64,000 bases of DNA from Daedaleopsis sinensis (lineage: Eukaryota; Basidiomycota; Agaricomycetes; Polyporales; Polyporaceae): positions 62,001 through 126,000 of the forward strand of contig CM066304.1 in NCBI GenBank assembly GCA_033807695.1, written 5' to 3'. Below, piece after piece: positions 34,067-44,456 of this stretch. The notes beneath the pieces are model-generated. The model did not search any database and had not been told where the DNA came from. It was given only the letters and a program-made list of their open reading frames with translations. The position numbers and the translations under genes are program-made. Within the stretch, counting starts at the first letter, position 1. Every line of letters begins with the position of its first letter.

Positions 34067-34850
34067 AGTAGTAGGAGACAGTCTCGTGGAGAGTGCCTAA
34101 CCGGTGCAGGTATTTAAACTATGATGCATCAGCAAAGCTTTATGGTTGGCTCAAAGCGAGAGATTGTTTCGTGGGTCCAACCGCTGCTTTGAGCCGACCG
34201 CCACGAGTTGGCGCAAAGCAAAGCGGCCACAGGGCTATTTCTCACGATGGGGTGCTATTGTTGAGCAGAACGACACTCGTGGTTTGCTCGAGTCGCGTGA
34301 ACTGCGGTGACCTTAAGCTTGGTACAATGTGAACAGATACCGAATTAGGAACAGAAAGACTGACGCTACAATGCTTCAGTCAGTCGAGAGAAAGCAGACA
34401 AATGTGAGATCACCCACCCAACCAAAGCAATGACGTCTCCAGTGTTGTTCTCCGAATTCTCCTGACACCACAGTCAGAACCTCGTGCCCCTACGGCGGCC
34501 GTTGAGGCAACGTTTTCTTCTACAACGAGCATCTCCTCAAGCTGCTCCTTCGTTCGATAATCGCGTGGCGAGGTGGCAGGTATAACCAATTTGAATTCCT
34601 AAAGTTATGGAGTATCAGATCAAGGAACAGCACTTTTGAACCGACGAGGGAAACGTACACCACGATCAACTCGGGTCACACCGCGCATCAGACACGCCCG
34701 GGCGAGGACCTCAAATGAGATGAGCCGTGTTCGTGAAGGCAAATAATCAAAGCCCCAGCTCAGGTACGCAGCACGGCGAAGACGTGCAACTGGCGGCAAG
34801 GCGTGGGTGTCGTTGCGTAGAAGAGGCCGGGCAGGATGTACTAGAAGGCG
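34067..34850. other. intergenic
   Basis: No intact gene. It contains the promoter of the unknown gene on the minus strand. Parts of 34490-34850 may belong to the decayed paralogue, but I can only match the segment listed next. Confidence 0.35.
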
Positions 34851-34990
34851 TAGTCAGTCTCGAGCGCGCGCAGGTCCGTCATCCACTCCGCGCGCGCAGG
34901 TCCGTCATCCACTCCGCGCGCGCGTTGTACCGGATGAGGTATGCGTACGTAGCAAGTGTTCGGGCTTGCGCGAGGACCCTCGGGGCCGGG
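34851..34990 (-). pseudogene. decayed partial paralogue of the 33142-34066 gene
   Basis: On the minus strand these bases read VLAQARTLATYAYLIRYNARAEW, close to the FVLAQARSVASFAYLTRYM region of the neighbouring unknown gene. The frame then runs into a 24-bp tandem repeat and soon breaks. No exon 1 counterpart or C-terminus is visible, so only a remnant remains. Confidence 0.6.
34865..34912. repeat. 24-bp tandem repeat, two exact copies
   Basis: The unit CGCGCGCAGGTCCGTCATCC plus ACTC occurs twice without mismatch inside the decayed paralogue. Its length is a multiple of three (eight codons on the minus strand). Slippage at the CG-rich unit ends is the likely origin. Confidence 0.85.
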
Positions 34991-35284
34991 GGAGGGTTGT
35001 GTCTTGTCTCCCGAGTCGAAGTTAAGAGATGCGGACGTGTCACTCGGGGTTGTCGTATAGCTCAGAGAGAGGGTGCTCAGTGGGTCTCTCGCGCTGGTGA
35101 CTCCGTTCGGAGGAGCGGCAAGGTGGCGGTGGCGAGCCCGCCTGCTTCAAAGTTCTCATATGAAACTCGACAATAGTTGTACAACACGCATCATATACAG
35201 AGTGAGGACGCACCGGGCGGAGGCAAAAAGGATGTCATGGACGGAATTATCGCGACGAGCGTGTATCGCACGAACACGACAACT
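34991..35284. other. intergenic
   Basis: No gene is seen between the paralogue remnant and the 3' end of the expansin-like gene. Confidence 0.35.
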
Positions 35285-36139
35285 CTACACCCAGTGCCAT
35301 GTAACCCCGTGCAAGCGGCCATCATCGAGGTCCGCCAGCTGTGAGAACGCGGCGCTGGTGAAGTCGATGCTCCACATACTACAGTCGCCGCAACGGTCCG
35401 TCACGGTCACCTCGACAGATTTCTTCTGGTCTGCGCAGTCATAGGAAATGTCAGATTCACGTGATACGCAATGAAATCGTCGGCACTCACAGTTCGCCTG
35501 TATCTTGCGCCCGCAGACCGGGTTGTTGTTAGGGTTACCACCCTTGTAGCCACTGCGAGATCACCGGGTTAGAGCTACAGCATTCGACTGGAGTTGGACA
35601 AAGGCAACGGACGGGAACTTATCGAATAACTCGTGAGACACCGCGACGATGAGGTCGCTGCTCTTGTTCATCGTGTTGCAGGCAGTGGCCGCGCCCTCGG
35701 GCGTATACCAGGTGCCTGGCGATGGCCACAGTGTCATAAGGACGCAGTCTCGAGGACAAACACAAGGGCTCACCATCGCCACTGTGGTCCCCTTTGAGAA
35801 TCCCCAGAGGATCGTCTCCGTCATCACCTCCGCCGTTAGCTGAAGCGGTCATGGTAGGTTGTGTGGTAGCCTTCTTCGTTGCCCTAGAGGTAGATTCTGT
35901 CAACGCCGAACCTGTGGACGAAGGCTCACTGCAACATTTATCAATGACTCAGGAGGAGAATAAGGAGGGAGAGAACAGGTCTCGCACCTAGACGTCACGG
36001 TCGTTTGCGCCTGACAGGAAACTTTATCTTCAACACTGACATGTTCACGGACATGGAGCGGGACACCGCGAACATGGTATGTGGTCGCAATGGCCGATAC
36101 GGCGGCGGAGAGCACTATGAGGGCCTTGGAGAAGTACAT
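35285..36139 (-). CDS. small secreted expansin/barwin-like (double-psi beta-barrel) protein
   Basis: A cell-wall-loosening type fold without known hydrolase activity. The start at 36139 gives a signal peptide (MYFSKALIVLSAAVSAIAT). A Ser/Thr/Gly-rich linker follows (TESTSRATKKATTQPT), then one RlpA-like double-psi beta-barrel domain: GTWYTPEGAATACNTMNKSS, AVSHELFD, GYKGGNPNNNPVCGRKI, VTVTDRCGDCSMWSIDFTSAAF, and the end LHGVTWHWV at 35285. The six-cysteine pattern and the conserved Asp in TDRC and IDFT are present. The carbohydrate-binding second domain of plant expansins is absent, as in many fungal proteins of this type. Four short introns are seen, including one directly after the region encoding the signal peptide and pro-segment. 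It is likely extracellular. Confidence 0.85.
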
Positions 36140-37831
36140 GAGTAGCGGGGTATGAATCTGATGAGAGATAACCGACCTCGACCTACTTTTTGTACTAGAA
36201 CTTGAGCGTACGGCGTCGTCGAGGAGCATGTATCGTTGTCTACAAGCAACGTACGGAGACACGAAAACTGAAGGAGATGGTGATTATAACAGCCCCAGGC
36301 CTTACACAATAACACCTTCCCTCGACTCACACGCGTGTCAACTTCATGGCGGAGAATGCAGAATTGAAACTGAGCAGGCATGGACGTACAGTATCCCGGG
36401 GGTCGGCGACGCGTCGTCGGGAACCCCTGCCTCCGTATCGACGAGACCATGGGAGCTGGCTGTTGTGTACAGGATATATGATAGCAACAGCAGATATGCT
36501 GAGCACGGCGCAGGGCGATCGAACCATCCATGTGTCACGACACTCGGGCAAGGGTCCTGACCTTCAGATGGCTACAAGCTTACCTGACTGTCTTTCCAGC
36601 ACTCTATGAACACTAGCATTCGGTCCAGTGGAGATCATATGCATCCCCGTCAAATTGGGCCCCCAGTATCCATACAGCTTCGGATGCCTAGAGTAATTGA
36701 ATACTTGATAACGGCCTGTAGAGCGCAAGGAGCAGTGAAAGTATGTGCGAAGGGCCCGCCTGGGGATGCACGGTCGGAGTAGTGGTGAGGGGGACATCTG
36801 CTAGTCGAGGGCGGGGCAGTGGTAGTGGTCGGCGATGCGCGATCGGAGGCCCATGTCGCGCAGGGGGTGGTGGTGGACGTGTACTTCATGGCGGCTGCTT
36901 GGCGGCTGCAGACAAGAGGCCGGATCGATTACTTGTGTAGCGCCCAATGCGCAAACCGGATCGGTTCATCTAGTAGCTGGCGCCTGATGAAATTATCCTG
37001 TGCCAAACCAGGTCAAACCCAAGCCAAACCTCCAAAAGCCAACCCCTGCCAGCAGTACTATCGCAATCGTCAAGAGTTACTGTTCGACCAGTAGTAGCTA
37101 CGATTTAATATGTAATCCTCGAGAATCTGTCCGTGAGTGCAATGCTGTTGACTCATTAGCGCTAGCACTAAAACGACCTGACTATACAAGCCTTGTCCGA
37201 GTCTCCGCACTTGCGAATAGTACGATCTTGGGGTGATCTCCGTCCGTCCGACGTGGTCAACCAGAGGGGATCGAAATATTCACAACGTTGCAAGACTTTC
37301 CCTCAGCTCGGGTGCAAATGTATGACATACCCGGTTGAGAAGTGGTATGTCCCGATGCGCTATCATTTCCCCCACAGTAGCTATAGATGTTGAACATCCT
37401 CCGCGCTACCGACCTATAGCCTGGCTGCGTTAGGATCAGGACCGACCCCTAGTACCGTATCCTCAGGCTCTGGTAGGACCGCCCTCAGGAGTATCGCGGT
37501 ATTGGCAGGTCGCCCGCGAAAAGGTCAAAATTATCGCTCTTCCTTCCTTCCAACTGCATGGCCATCTGTCAGGAGGGTCGGTCTCTGACTTTGTATTCTA
37601 TGAGCCCAGTCGGCGTTCGTCAAGCCTACGCCGAGCTCGTACCCCTGAATGGACTACTCCCGACTCGGCCCGACAGCGGTACAGCGGAATATTGGGCATC
37701 CGTCTGCCTCCTATGTTACAGTCGAGCCCGAACTTCGTCAGGATGTACGTCTCGTTGCGTCCTTGTCCCTACAGTATATAAGGGCCCCGTCGTGAGCTCA
37801 TCATTGATTACATCGTCATCTGCACTCACCC
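36140..37831. other. long intergenic stretch
   Basis: About 1.7 kb without a recognisable gene. Short frames exist on both strands but have no splice support or known motif. The right end carries the TATA box of the F-box gene. Confidence 0.4.
37775..37782 (+). promoter_or_regulatory. TATA box of the F-box gene
   Basis: TATATAAG lies 57 bases before the ATG at 37832, a distance that suits a fungal core promoter with a short leader. Confidence 0.55.
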
Positions 37832-39419
37832 ATGGCACTCGCACTCAACTACGACATTCTCGCAGAACTCATTCCCTATCTCCCTGCAGAAGATGCCCTC
37901 TCGCTCGGTGCGACTAGCAGCCTCCTGCATCAGCTTGCTGTGCGCCATGCCCTCTCCGATGTTCAGTTCGGTTCTCCCTTCCAGCTCGACAAGTTCTGTC
38001 TCTTCGTTTTCCGCGATACGTCACGTCTTCCCCTCCTCCGGAAGCTCACCTTGCACAACGGCATCAACGCACAATCTAAGATCTCTGCTCTAGGGTCTCT
38101 CATCCCCCTGCTCTTCCGGGCGACCAACCTCATCTGTCTCACCCTCCCCCAAAGCCTCGACTACATTCTCATGTCCTATCCGGCCCTTTCTCAAGCAATC
38201 AGCAAGCTCCCGAACCTCACTTCCCTCACGCTGTCCTCGTATGGGAGCCATGTCCAAGCGATGCTCCTTGAGCTACGCTCTGCCTCCACGCTCCGGCATC
38301 TGGTAGTCGCAGCGGAGCCGTGGATCTACCAGAATCGCAGTGCCGAGCCACTGGCCCTCCCCTTCATGCCCGCCCTCCAAACCCTGGTCCTCGTCCGAAT
38401 TTCGTGTCGACGGCCGCAAGAAACCCTCTCTGCAGCCGCTCCGGCCTTGCGAAGCCTGCAGCTCACCCACATCTCCTACGGGAGGGGCGATGAGCTCACA
38501 TCCCCGCAGGGCACATGGTGGACGTCGCTCGAGCACATCCGCGGGGACGTTCACTCCCTTATGCCCCTGCGGACCTCGCGCCCCCTGCACGCCCTCGAGG
38601 TTGACGTCACACTGAGCCAGATGTTTAACGCCGTCGGGCATCCCACCGAGCTCCTGGACGTCATCAAGGCCGCGCCGCCCCAGCGCCTCTCGATCGCCAT
38701 GCAGGCGAGCTACAACCGGCACCTCTGCCACTGGCCGTCCGCCCCCGCGACCCCGCCCTTGCGGTACCTCGAGCTGTTCGTTGTGGACACCAATCCGGCC
38801 TCTCACGACCTCGACCCAAAGCGTTGGCTGGTACGCACCCCCATGGGCCCAGTACCGTTACTCACGCTGACTACGCTGACCGTTCTCATACACGTGCACA
38901 CAGCGTCACCTCTCACACCCCGGACCAAAGAGCCTCGTCGCGCTCGCTGTGTACATCCAGCTCCCGCCGCTGTGCCCGCGAGCCCGCGCGCGTCCGCCGA
39001 GTGCCGACACGGTCGAGAGGAACTTCGCTACCCAGATCCTCTCGGGGATCGGCAAGTCTCTGCCCCATCTCCGCCTTCTCGCGTTCCGGTTCGGGACCGA
39101 GGGCCCCTCCGACCCCTCCGACCCGTACTCTGTCTTCGGTGGGACGCAGTTCAGCTGGTGGTCCGTGGACACTCGGTCGAGTGCTTCTGATTCCGCTGCT
39201 AGAGATATGATCACCGGGAGGGAGGTTGACAACTCCGACGTGATCGAGCTTGAACGAAGCGAAGACGACTGCGACTCTGACTCCGGGCACGAGGTCCGGC
39301 GTTGGCAGAGACTCTCGGAACACACAGGAGCCCACCTCTTTGTTGCCCTCCGCGAGGCCGGGTTCGAGAAGATGGCGGACATGGCTGCCGTAGACGCCTA
39401 TCTCACTGCGTACCTCTGA
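37832..39419 (+). CDS. F-box/LRR-like protein
   Basis: An F-box-type adaptor that would bind Skp1 in an SCF ubiquitin ligase and present a substrate by a repeat domain. The N-terminus reads LNYDILAELIPYLPAEDALS, a weak F-box, followed by leucine-rich segments (LRKLTLHNG, LPNLTSLTLSS, LRSLQLTHIS, LRYLELFVVD) spaced like divergent LRRs. Exon 1 ends at 38830 and exon 2 starts at 38904; the 73-base intron keeps frame and removes an unrelated proline-rich reading. The protein has 504 residues and an acidic Ser/Asp-rich stretch near its end (RSEDDCDSDSGHE). F-box/LRR proteins are greatly expanded in Agaricomycetes and their substrates are usually unknown. Confidence 0.7.
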
Positions 39420-39767
39420 ATTCGGAATCGGGATGTGCGTCGGATTGTTGAATGTCGGCTGTATCTATAATTGTATGTCGTTTCATATAGACTTCACCCT
39501 GTCGCGAGTACTTTGACGTTTGTCAGTCGCGTGATGTTCCACATCAGCATCGTGTGCTCTAGAGCATCCTCCCGTCATATTCACCTAATGGACACCCTAC
39601 TCACGACTTCAAACCCTGTCGGCGTCTTCGAGACTTTCGAGTACATAAACTCATGAGATTGTCGTCGACGCTCATGGGCTCACAACTCCGGCCGCCCTTG
39701 TCACCACTGCTGCAAGCCTCTATCCCCCACACCTGGTTACTGGTATAACACATCGCTCGCAATCCCC
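39420..39767. other. intergenic
   Basis: No gene seen between the two F-box genes; contains the promoter of the downstream one. Confidence 0.4.
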
Positions 39768-41039
39768 ATGGACTCCCTCCCTACTGAACTCCTCTTTCTC
39801 ATCTTCTCCTTTGCTTGTATCGACGGAGGGTACACAGGGGCGAGTCTCTCCGCCGTCTGCACACGCATCCGCGCCACATCACTACCCTACGCCCTGCACA
39901 CCGTCTCGTTGCACGACCGCTCACAGATCGTGGCCTTCTCCGCGTTTCTTGACACGCGCCCACCCGGAGCGCGCTGCGTCCATCACCTATACATGACAGA
40001 CCGGCGGAGCGCCTCAGACTGCGACAGCAGTGGCACCCCTGACAGCGCTACCACCGAGAATCGTACCAATCCACACGCCGGGATTGGCCAGGCCAGTGTG
40101 AGCTCGACGGTCGACATCGCGCAGGGCCCCTCAAGCCATGCAGAGCACGCATACAGGATTCTCGCCCGCCTAGGGCCGACTCTGCGCACGCTGACTCTCC
40201 TCCTCTTCGACGACGAGTCCACACCGAGCGCGCGGACGCTCGCGTTCCCCCTCCTCCAGGAGCTCACCGTCCACAGCTCGTTCTTCCGGGCGATAAGCGA
40301 CGGATTCAGGCTCAAGCCCGACTCGTACGAAGCGGCGCTCCGACTGATCTCGGAGAGCTCGTGCGATGACGGGGCCCATCGCCTCGTGGTCCAGACTCTG
40401 CGCCGGCTGCACGTCGTTCAGAACCTCCCCTTCGACTACGACTTCGTCGAGCGGGTGTCCGAGCTCGCGCCGCACGCCACGCACCTGCGCCTCTCCCAGC
40501 TGAGCTGTGCAATGTTCCAGAACGGGAATCTCGTCAGCGCGGGTGTTGCCCCGTTCGCTGCGCACGCTCCAGACGACGGCGAGATAGGCTTCCCGGCGAC
40601 GCTCGAGCAGCTGCAGCTGCAGTTCCGCAACGAGGATACGCGAGTGGCAGCCGTCGACTGGACGTCCTTGCGGCCGGTGAGTGCCGTCCTCCTCAGCTTG
40701 GTACCACCTCGTACCTGTCCGACCAGACACCTGACACGAGCTCGTCTGCAGTCTGCTGCGTACTACGCCGTGTTCATCCAGACGCAGGCCAGCTCTGCGA
40801 TAGCTACTCTGCGGGAGTATGTCCAGAGAGACACGAGTAGTCGCATCACTGTTCTCCGTTCGCCTCCATGCGAGGGCGCCCGAAGACCGGCCGAGGAGTA
40901 CCACTTGAACAGGTTATGGGATGCCCCGCATTATGTCGACATTCAGGAGAGCTGGCAGGACCGTGTATCTGGTGGGGAGGGGATATGGAAAGTCGAAGAC
41001 GAAGACGTACTGCTCAGGCATGGGTACAAGGGACGGTAA
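39768..41039 (+). CDS. F-box domain protein
   Basis: The start MDSLPTELLFLIFSFACIDGG is a good F-box (LPxELLxxIF), and ASLSAVCTRIRATSLPYALHTVSL matches the usual second half. The rest has divergent leucine-rich segments (LRTLTLLLFDD, LRRLHVVQNL, ATLEQLQLQF). The frame is open throughout, but good splice sites (GTGAGTGCC at 40677 to CTGCAG at 40751) define a possible 75-base intron whose length is a multiple of three. Removing it joins WTSLRP to SAAYYAVFIQ. The protein would be 423 or 398 residues. It sits 349 bases after another F-box-type gene on the same strand. Confidence 0.78.
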   Translation: MDSLPTELLFLIFSFACIDGGYTGASLSAVCTRIRATSLPYALHTVSLHDRSQIVAFSAFLDTRPPGARCVHHLYMTDRRSASDCDSSGTPDSATTENRTNPHAGIGQASVSSTVDIAQGPSSHAEHAYRILARLGPTLRTLTLLLFDDESTPSARTLAFPLLQELTVHSSFFRAISDGFRLKPDSYEAALRLISESSCDDGAHRLVVQTLRRLHVVQNLPFDYDFVERVSELAPHATHLRLSQLSCAMFQNGNLVSAGVAPFAAHAPDDGEIGFPATLEQLQLQFRNEDTRVAAVDWTSLRPVSAVLLSLVPPRTCPTRHLTRARLQSAAYYAVFIQTQASSAIATLREYVQRDTSSRITVLRSPPCEGARRPAEEYHLNRLWDAPHYVDIQESWQDRVSGGEGIWKVEDEDVLLRHGYKGR

Positions 41040-41236
41040 AAAGAGAAGAGCAATATCCATGAATTTTCGATTCCGATGCTGAGCTGCTGCTCTAGGTTCG
41101 AGCGAAGTGATAAGCGGCCATAATCTTGTCAAGGATGCGATTATCTGGCAAGAAATGTTAATGGGCTACAATGTCCAACCAGGGGTAAGCAAACCGTATA
41201 AATACAATAAATAATCATGAACGAATGTCCTGGTCA
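41040..41236. other. short convergent intergenic
   Basis: Convergent 3' ends of the F-box gene and the membrane protein gene. No gene. Confidence 0.35.
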
Positions 41237-42189
41237 TCACCGTGGAGTATAGGGTGGTGGCACAACCGTCCGTCCTTCGACCGCCCTCAGTCCCGAGTCC
41301 GCGGCCTGCTTCACCTCCACCGCTTGAGCCTGCTCGACATTAATCGGAGGCGGTCGTTTGATAGATATTCGCTCTATTCCACTCGACTTCGAGTATGTTG
41401 GAGGTGGCTTCGCGAGTGTGACAGGTGAGAAGTTATAATACCCCGTATAGCCGTACTCGAAATCGACGGGACTACGGTCGGTCTCCACCCATGTGTTCCT
41501 CCCTGGCGGCGGCGACAACGGGAAACTGGCGGTCATAGGAGTCACGGCGAACGCGTTGGAGGAGAGCAGCTGGCCCGAGGCCCGGGTGCGAGGGGTCATG
41601 AGGAGCCCTTTGGACGACGCCGATGACGACTCGACCATTGACGATGCGGAGGAGAGAACGATGCTGTGTCGTCCTGCTTTACGTGGGGCCTCTGGACGAG
41701 GATCCTCTGCAAACCGACACCATATATGAGTCAGGGAGCATGATGGCAAGGCACGGTATGAGATACTAACCGACGACTCGAGGGCGAGATCTGCGCTTCA
41801 CGATCCAGTAGCCGATGAAGATCGTGGCTAGGATGAGGATGATGCTGCCCGCTGCCGCTGCGCCAATAAACGCAGAGATATTCCGGTTTGGGTTGGCTTC
41901 GGCCTGCTCGGATGCGTCGAACACTTGCTCGTTGGTGTCCGCGAGAAAGACATGGAGATACGACCGCGGAGTACGGAAGGTCGGAAGGTCGCGGATCGTT
42001 GGCGTCCGGCTGGGGGCATTGCTGTGGTCTTCAGGGAGGAGTCGTGCTGCATCAGATCCACCGATAGGTCAGCGTGATGCACCTGTCGTATGTGACCGTC
42101 CTACCGTCGTGATAGTTCATACCGTCATCCGTATTTGGCAACTCTGGTGATCGAGCCAGACCATTCGTGTACCGCAAGCGGTCGTACAT
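41237..42189 (-). CDS. single-pass membrane protein with Ser/Pro-rich tail
   Basis: No known function. The clear part has a transmembrane segment ISAFIGAAAAGSIILILATI followed by FIGYWIVKRRSR, a positive stop-transfer sequence. A cytosolic tail follows, rich in Ser and Pro (SSASSMVESSSASSKG, SPPPGRNTWVETD), ending PPPYTPR. The PPPY could recruit WW-domain ubiquitin ligases (inference). An intron at about 41707-41770 keeps frame (VVEDPRPE). The suggested start at 42189 (MYDRLRYTNGLARSPE) and a ~70-base intron give a short outer part. Related-looking basidiomycete membrane proteins usually have a longer secreted domain first, so the true start may lie upstream or the gene may be truncated. Confidence 0.5.
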
Positions 42190-43307
42190 ATAATCGTGTC
42201 AAATGTGGACCGGCCACCCCAATCCCCTGGACTGAAGAGAAAGAAGAAAAGGGACGGCGAGCGCCAGCTCAGCAGGTAGCTGGATGAGTGGGGGAAGAAG
42301 GAGAAAGAAGACATCTCCACGTTCGCACGAGACACATAGTAATACCTAATTATCAGAGCCAAAGGAGCGGATCTACAACCTGTAACGCAGTGGAGAGCAT
42401 AGCCTGAGGTGCTCGGCGAGATGAAGTTTGATGCAATGTCATCACAGCTTCCCTTACGGTGGAAACGAATTGCGTCTCAAGGAGCCAATCTACAAATGCA
42501 TTACAAACCGAGTATAATTCACCATAAGTGGTCAGCTCGGCATTAATGATGTGCAGACCATCAGTACGCAGTACGTCGCCATGCCGCAAAAAGCCGCAGA
42601 ACATACTGATCATGATGTATGATGTCGCGTTGATCTCGAACGCCACGGAAGTACAGCTTGGGTTCGGGGTCTTCGGCCATTCCAAGTTGGGTCATGCTTC
42701 AGCGACATGTAGCGACAAATCCATTGGAGATCCGTAGTGGCAAAAGCTATGACTAGTATGAGCAGCTATGTGAGCTCTCGGTCAGAATGCTGTACGTGAT
42801 ATGTATGACCTTGTCCGACTCACTGAGTCGAACGAGCTACAGATCACCCTCTTTTCCCCTACCGCCCGCGCCGTGAGTGACCCGTCAGGCTTGTCTACAA
42901 TACTCTCTAAACGATTGCTCAAAGCCATTCCGTGCATGCCATGAGTGAGTATGTTCTGGACAGTTTTCTAACTGCAGGACAACGATCAATAACGCAACGC
43001 CCGCATGACATCGATATCGTTCAAACTTCAACCTACCGTGCTTTCCTGAGCTAGAGCGTAGCTCAAGACAAATCTGTGCTTCATCCTGCTCATAACAATA
43101 GTGTAAAACTCAAAGGCAAAGCCAGCCAGCCACTCAAGCTTTCACAATGCTTTGTGGCGTGTATGTTGACGCCTCGGCGGTGGCGACGCTTTGACTGCAA
43201 AATACCCATGTTATATAGGGCATGTGCGACCGATGCGTCCTAACATCCCAACACCCTATCCTCTTAGAGCTCGCAGACGAAGCATTCGCGCACCTCCTAA
43301 CGGCAAC
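42190..43307. other. intergenic, AT-richer
   Basis: More AT-rich than its surroundings. A 110-codon open stretch on the minus strand (42685-42353) has a natural-looking sequence but no splice partner or family match. I do not call it a gene. Confidence 0.35.
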
Positions 43308-44456
43308 ATGTCAACAACTTCAAGTACTCGAGACCTCGCTGAGCGCTACACTCACATGGAGGTTCAATGTGGCTATGACACCCGGAGGCCCGATCCGGAC
43401 AAGCACGTCCTCTTGTCCGAAATTTCCAACCGTCTCCAGACCTCTACCATGCAGCATGTGCTACAACACATGGAGAGCGCAAATACCCCCGACCGCAAGT
43501 GGAAGGCGGCAGTTGACCTCGCGACCCGGTGAGTTCGACTCGACGCTATGTGCGCCTCACGAACCTGAGGCCTGAGTACTGACCATCAACACACCACTGG
43601 CAGATTCCTCGTCGGTGCGGAAGTTCAGATCAACCCGTACGCAGACGCAGACTGCGCGCTCCAGATCGCGCTCGACGAGAGCGTCATCGCAGGCTCCAGC
43701 CGCAGCAGCAACAGCCCCTCCCGTGCCCTGCTTGTCAAAGCACGCGCGCTCGCCGTCCGCGCATACCTCGCGAAGTACACCGCCAGGGGTGGAAACCGTG
43801 CAAGCTGGGCCGGGTCCGATGTGGGCGCGAACTCGGTCCCAACCATCACCGGGGGCACGGCCGGCCTCATGAGCCCCAGCGCGGTGGTCAGCGACCTCGG
43901 GTACGCGGTGTGGTACTCGTACATGTGCGCGCAGGCCGACTTCCTCCCACGCGTGGTGTTCGAAGCTTTCGTCGCCCTGCGAACGCTCGCGGGCCAACTC
44001 GCGGTCGACCTCGGCCGGTACAAGTTTTGGCGGCGGTTCGTGCCGCTGTTGAATTACTATGAGCAGCGGAAGCTCGTGAAGATGCTCGAGGACCAGACGT
44101 ACCCGCGCCAGTACGGGCTACCGCGGGCGTGCGCGGCGGAGGGATGTAGGTGGAACAAGATTCCGAGGAAGGGCGCGGAGGCGGTGATCGGGCTGCCGCT
44201 TTTTGCGTGCGACGGAGGATGCGAATTGACAAAGAAGCCGACGTACTGCAGCGAGCACTGCAAGAACGGGGTACGTACCGCTTGGGGTCTGTGACGAAAC
44301 AATAACATTGACTCACCATCTTTGCAGCACCTCCGACATGGTACAGTGTGCCGGCCAGGCTACGCTTTCGAGACCAAGCCGCCTACCATCATCGACATTA
44401 ATAGTTCGACAGCGCGTCTGCTAGAGAGCGTGCTAGCCCAGATTGATAAACATTGA
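43308..44456 (+). CDS. MYND-like zinc finger protein
   Basis: Three exons (43308-43528, 43604-44270, 44328-44456) join in frame through clean GT-AG introns. The N-terminal and middle parts are helical and unfamiliar (LLSEISNRLQTSTMQHVLQH, YEQRKLVKMLEDQTYPRQYG). The end carries a cysteine/histidine cluster, CAAEGCRWNKI ... ACDGGC ... YCSEHCKNGHLRHGTVC, with the spacing and the YCSxxC..H..C finish of a MYND finger, a protein-binding zinc module. Such MYND-ended proteins of unknown role are numerous in mushrooms. The exact start is a choice: an upstream ATG at 43191 or 43222 is in other frames and lacks support. Confidence 0.72.

Noticed and set aside
42353..42685. 110-codon minus-strand frame with natural-looking sequence
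   Set aside because: No family match, no splice partner, and a position upstream of an unrelated gene; not enough to call a gene.
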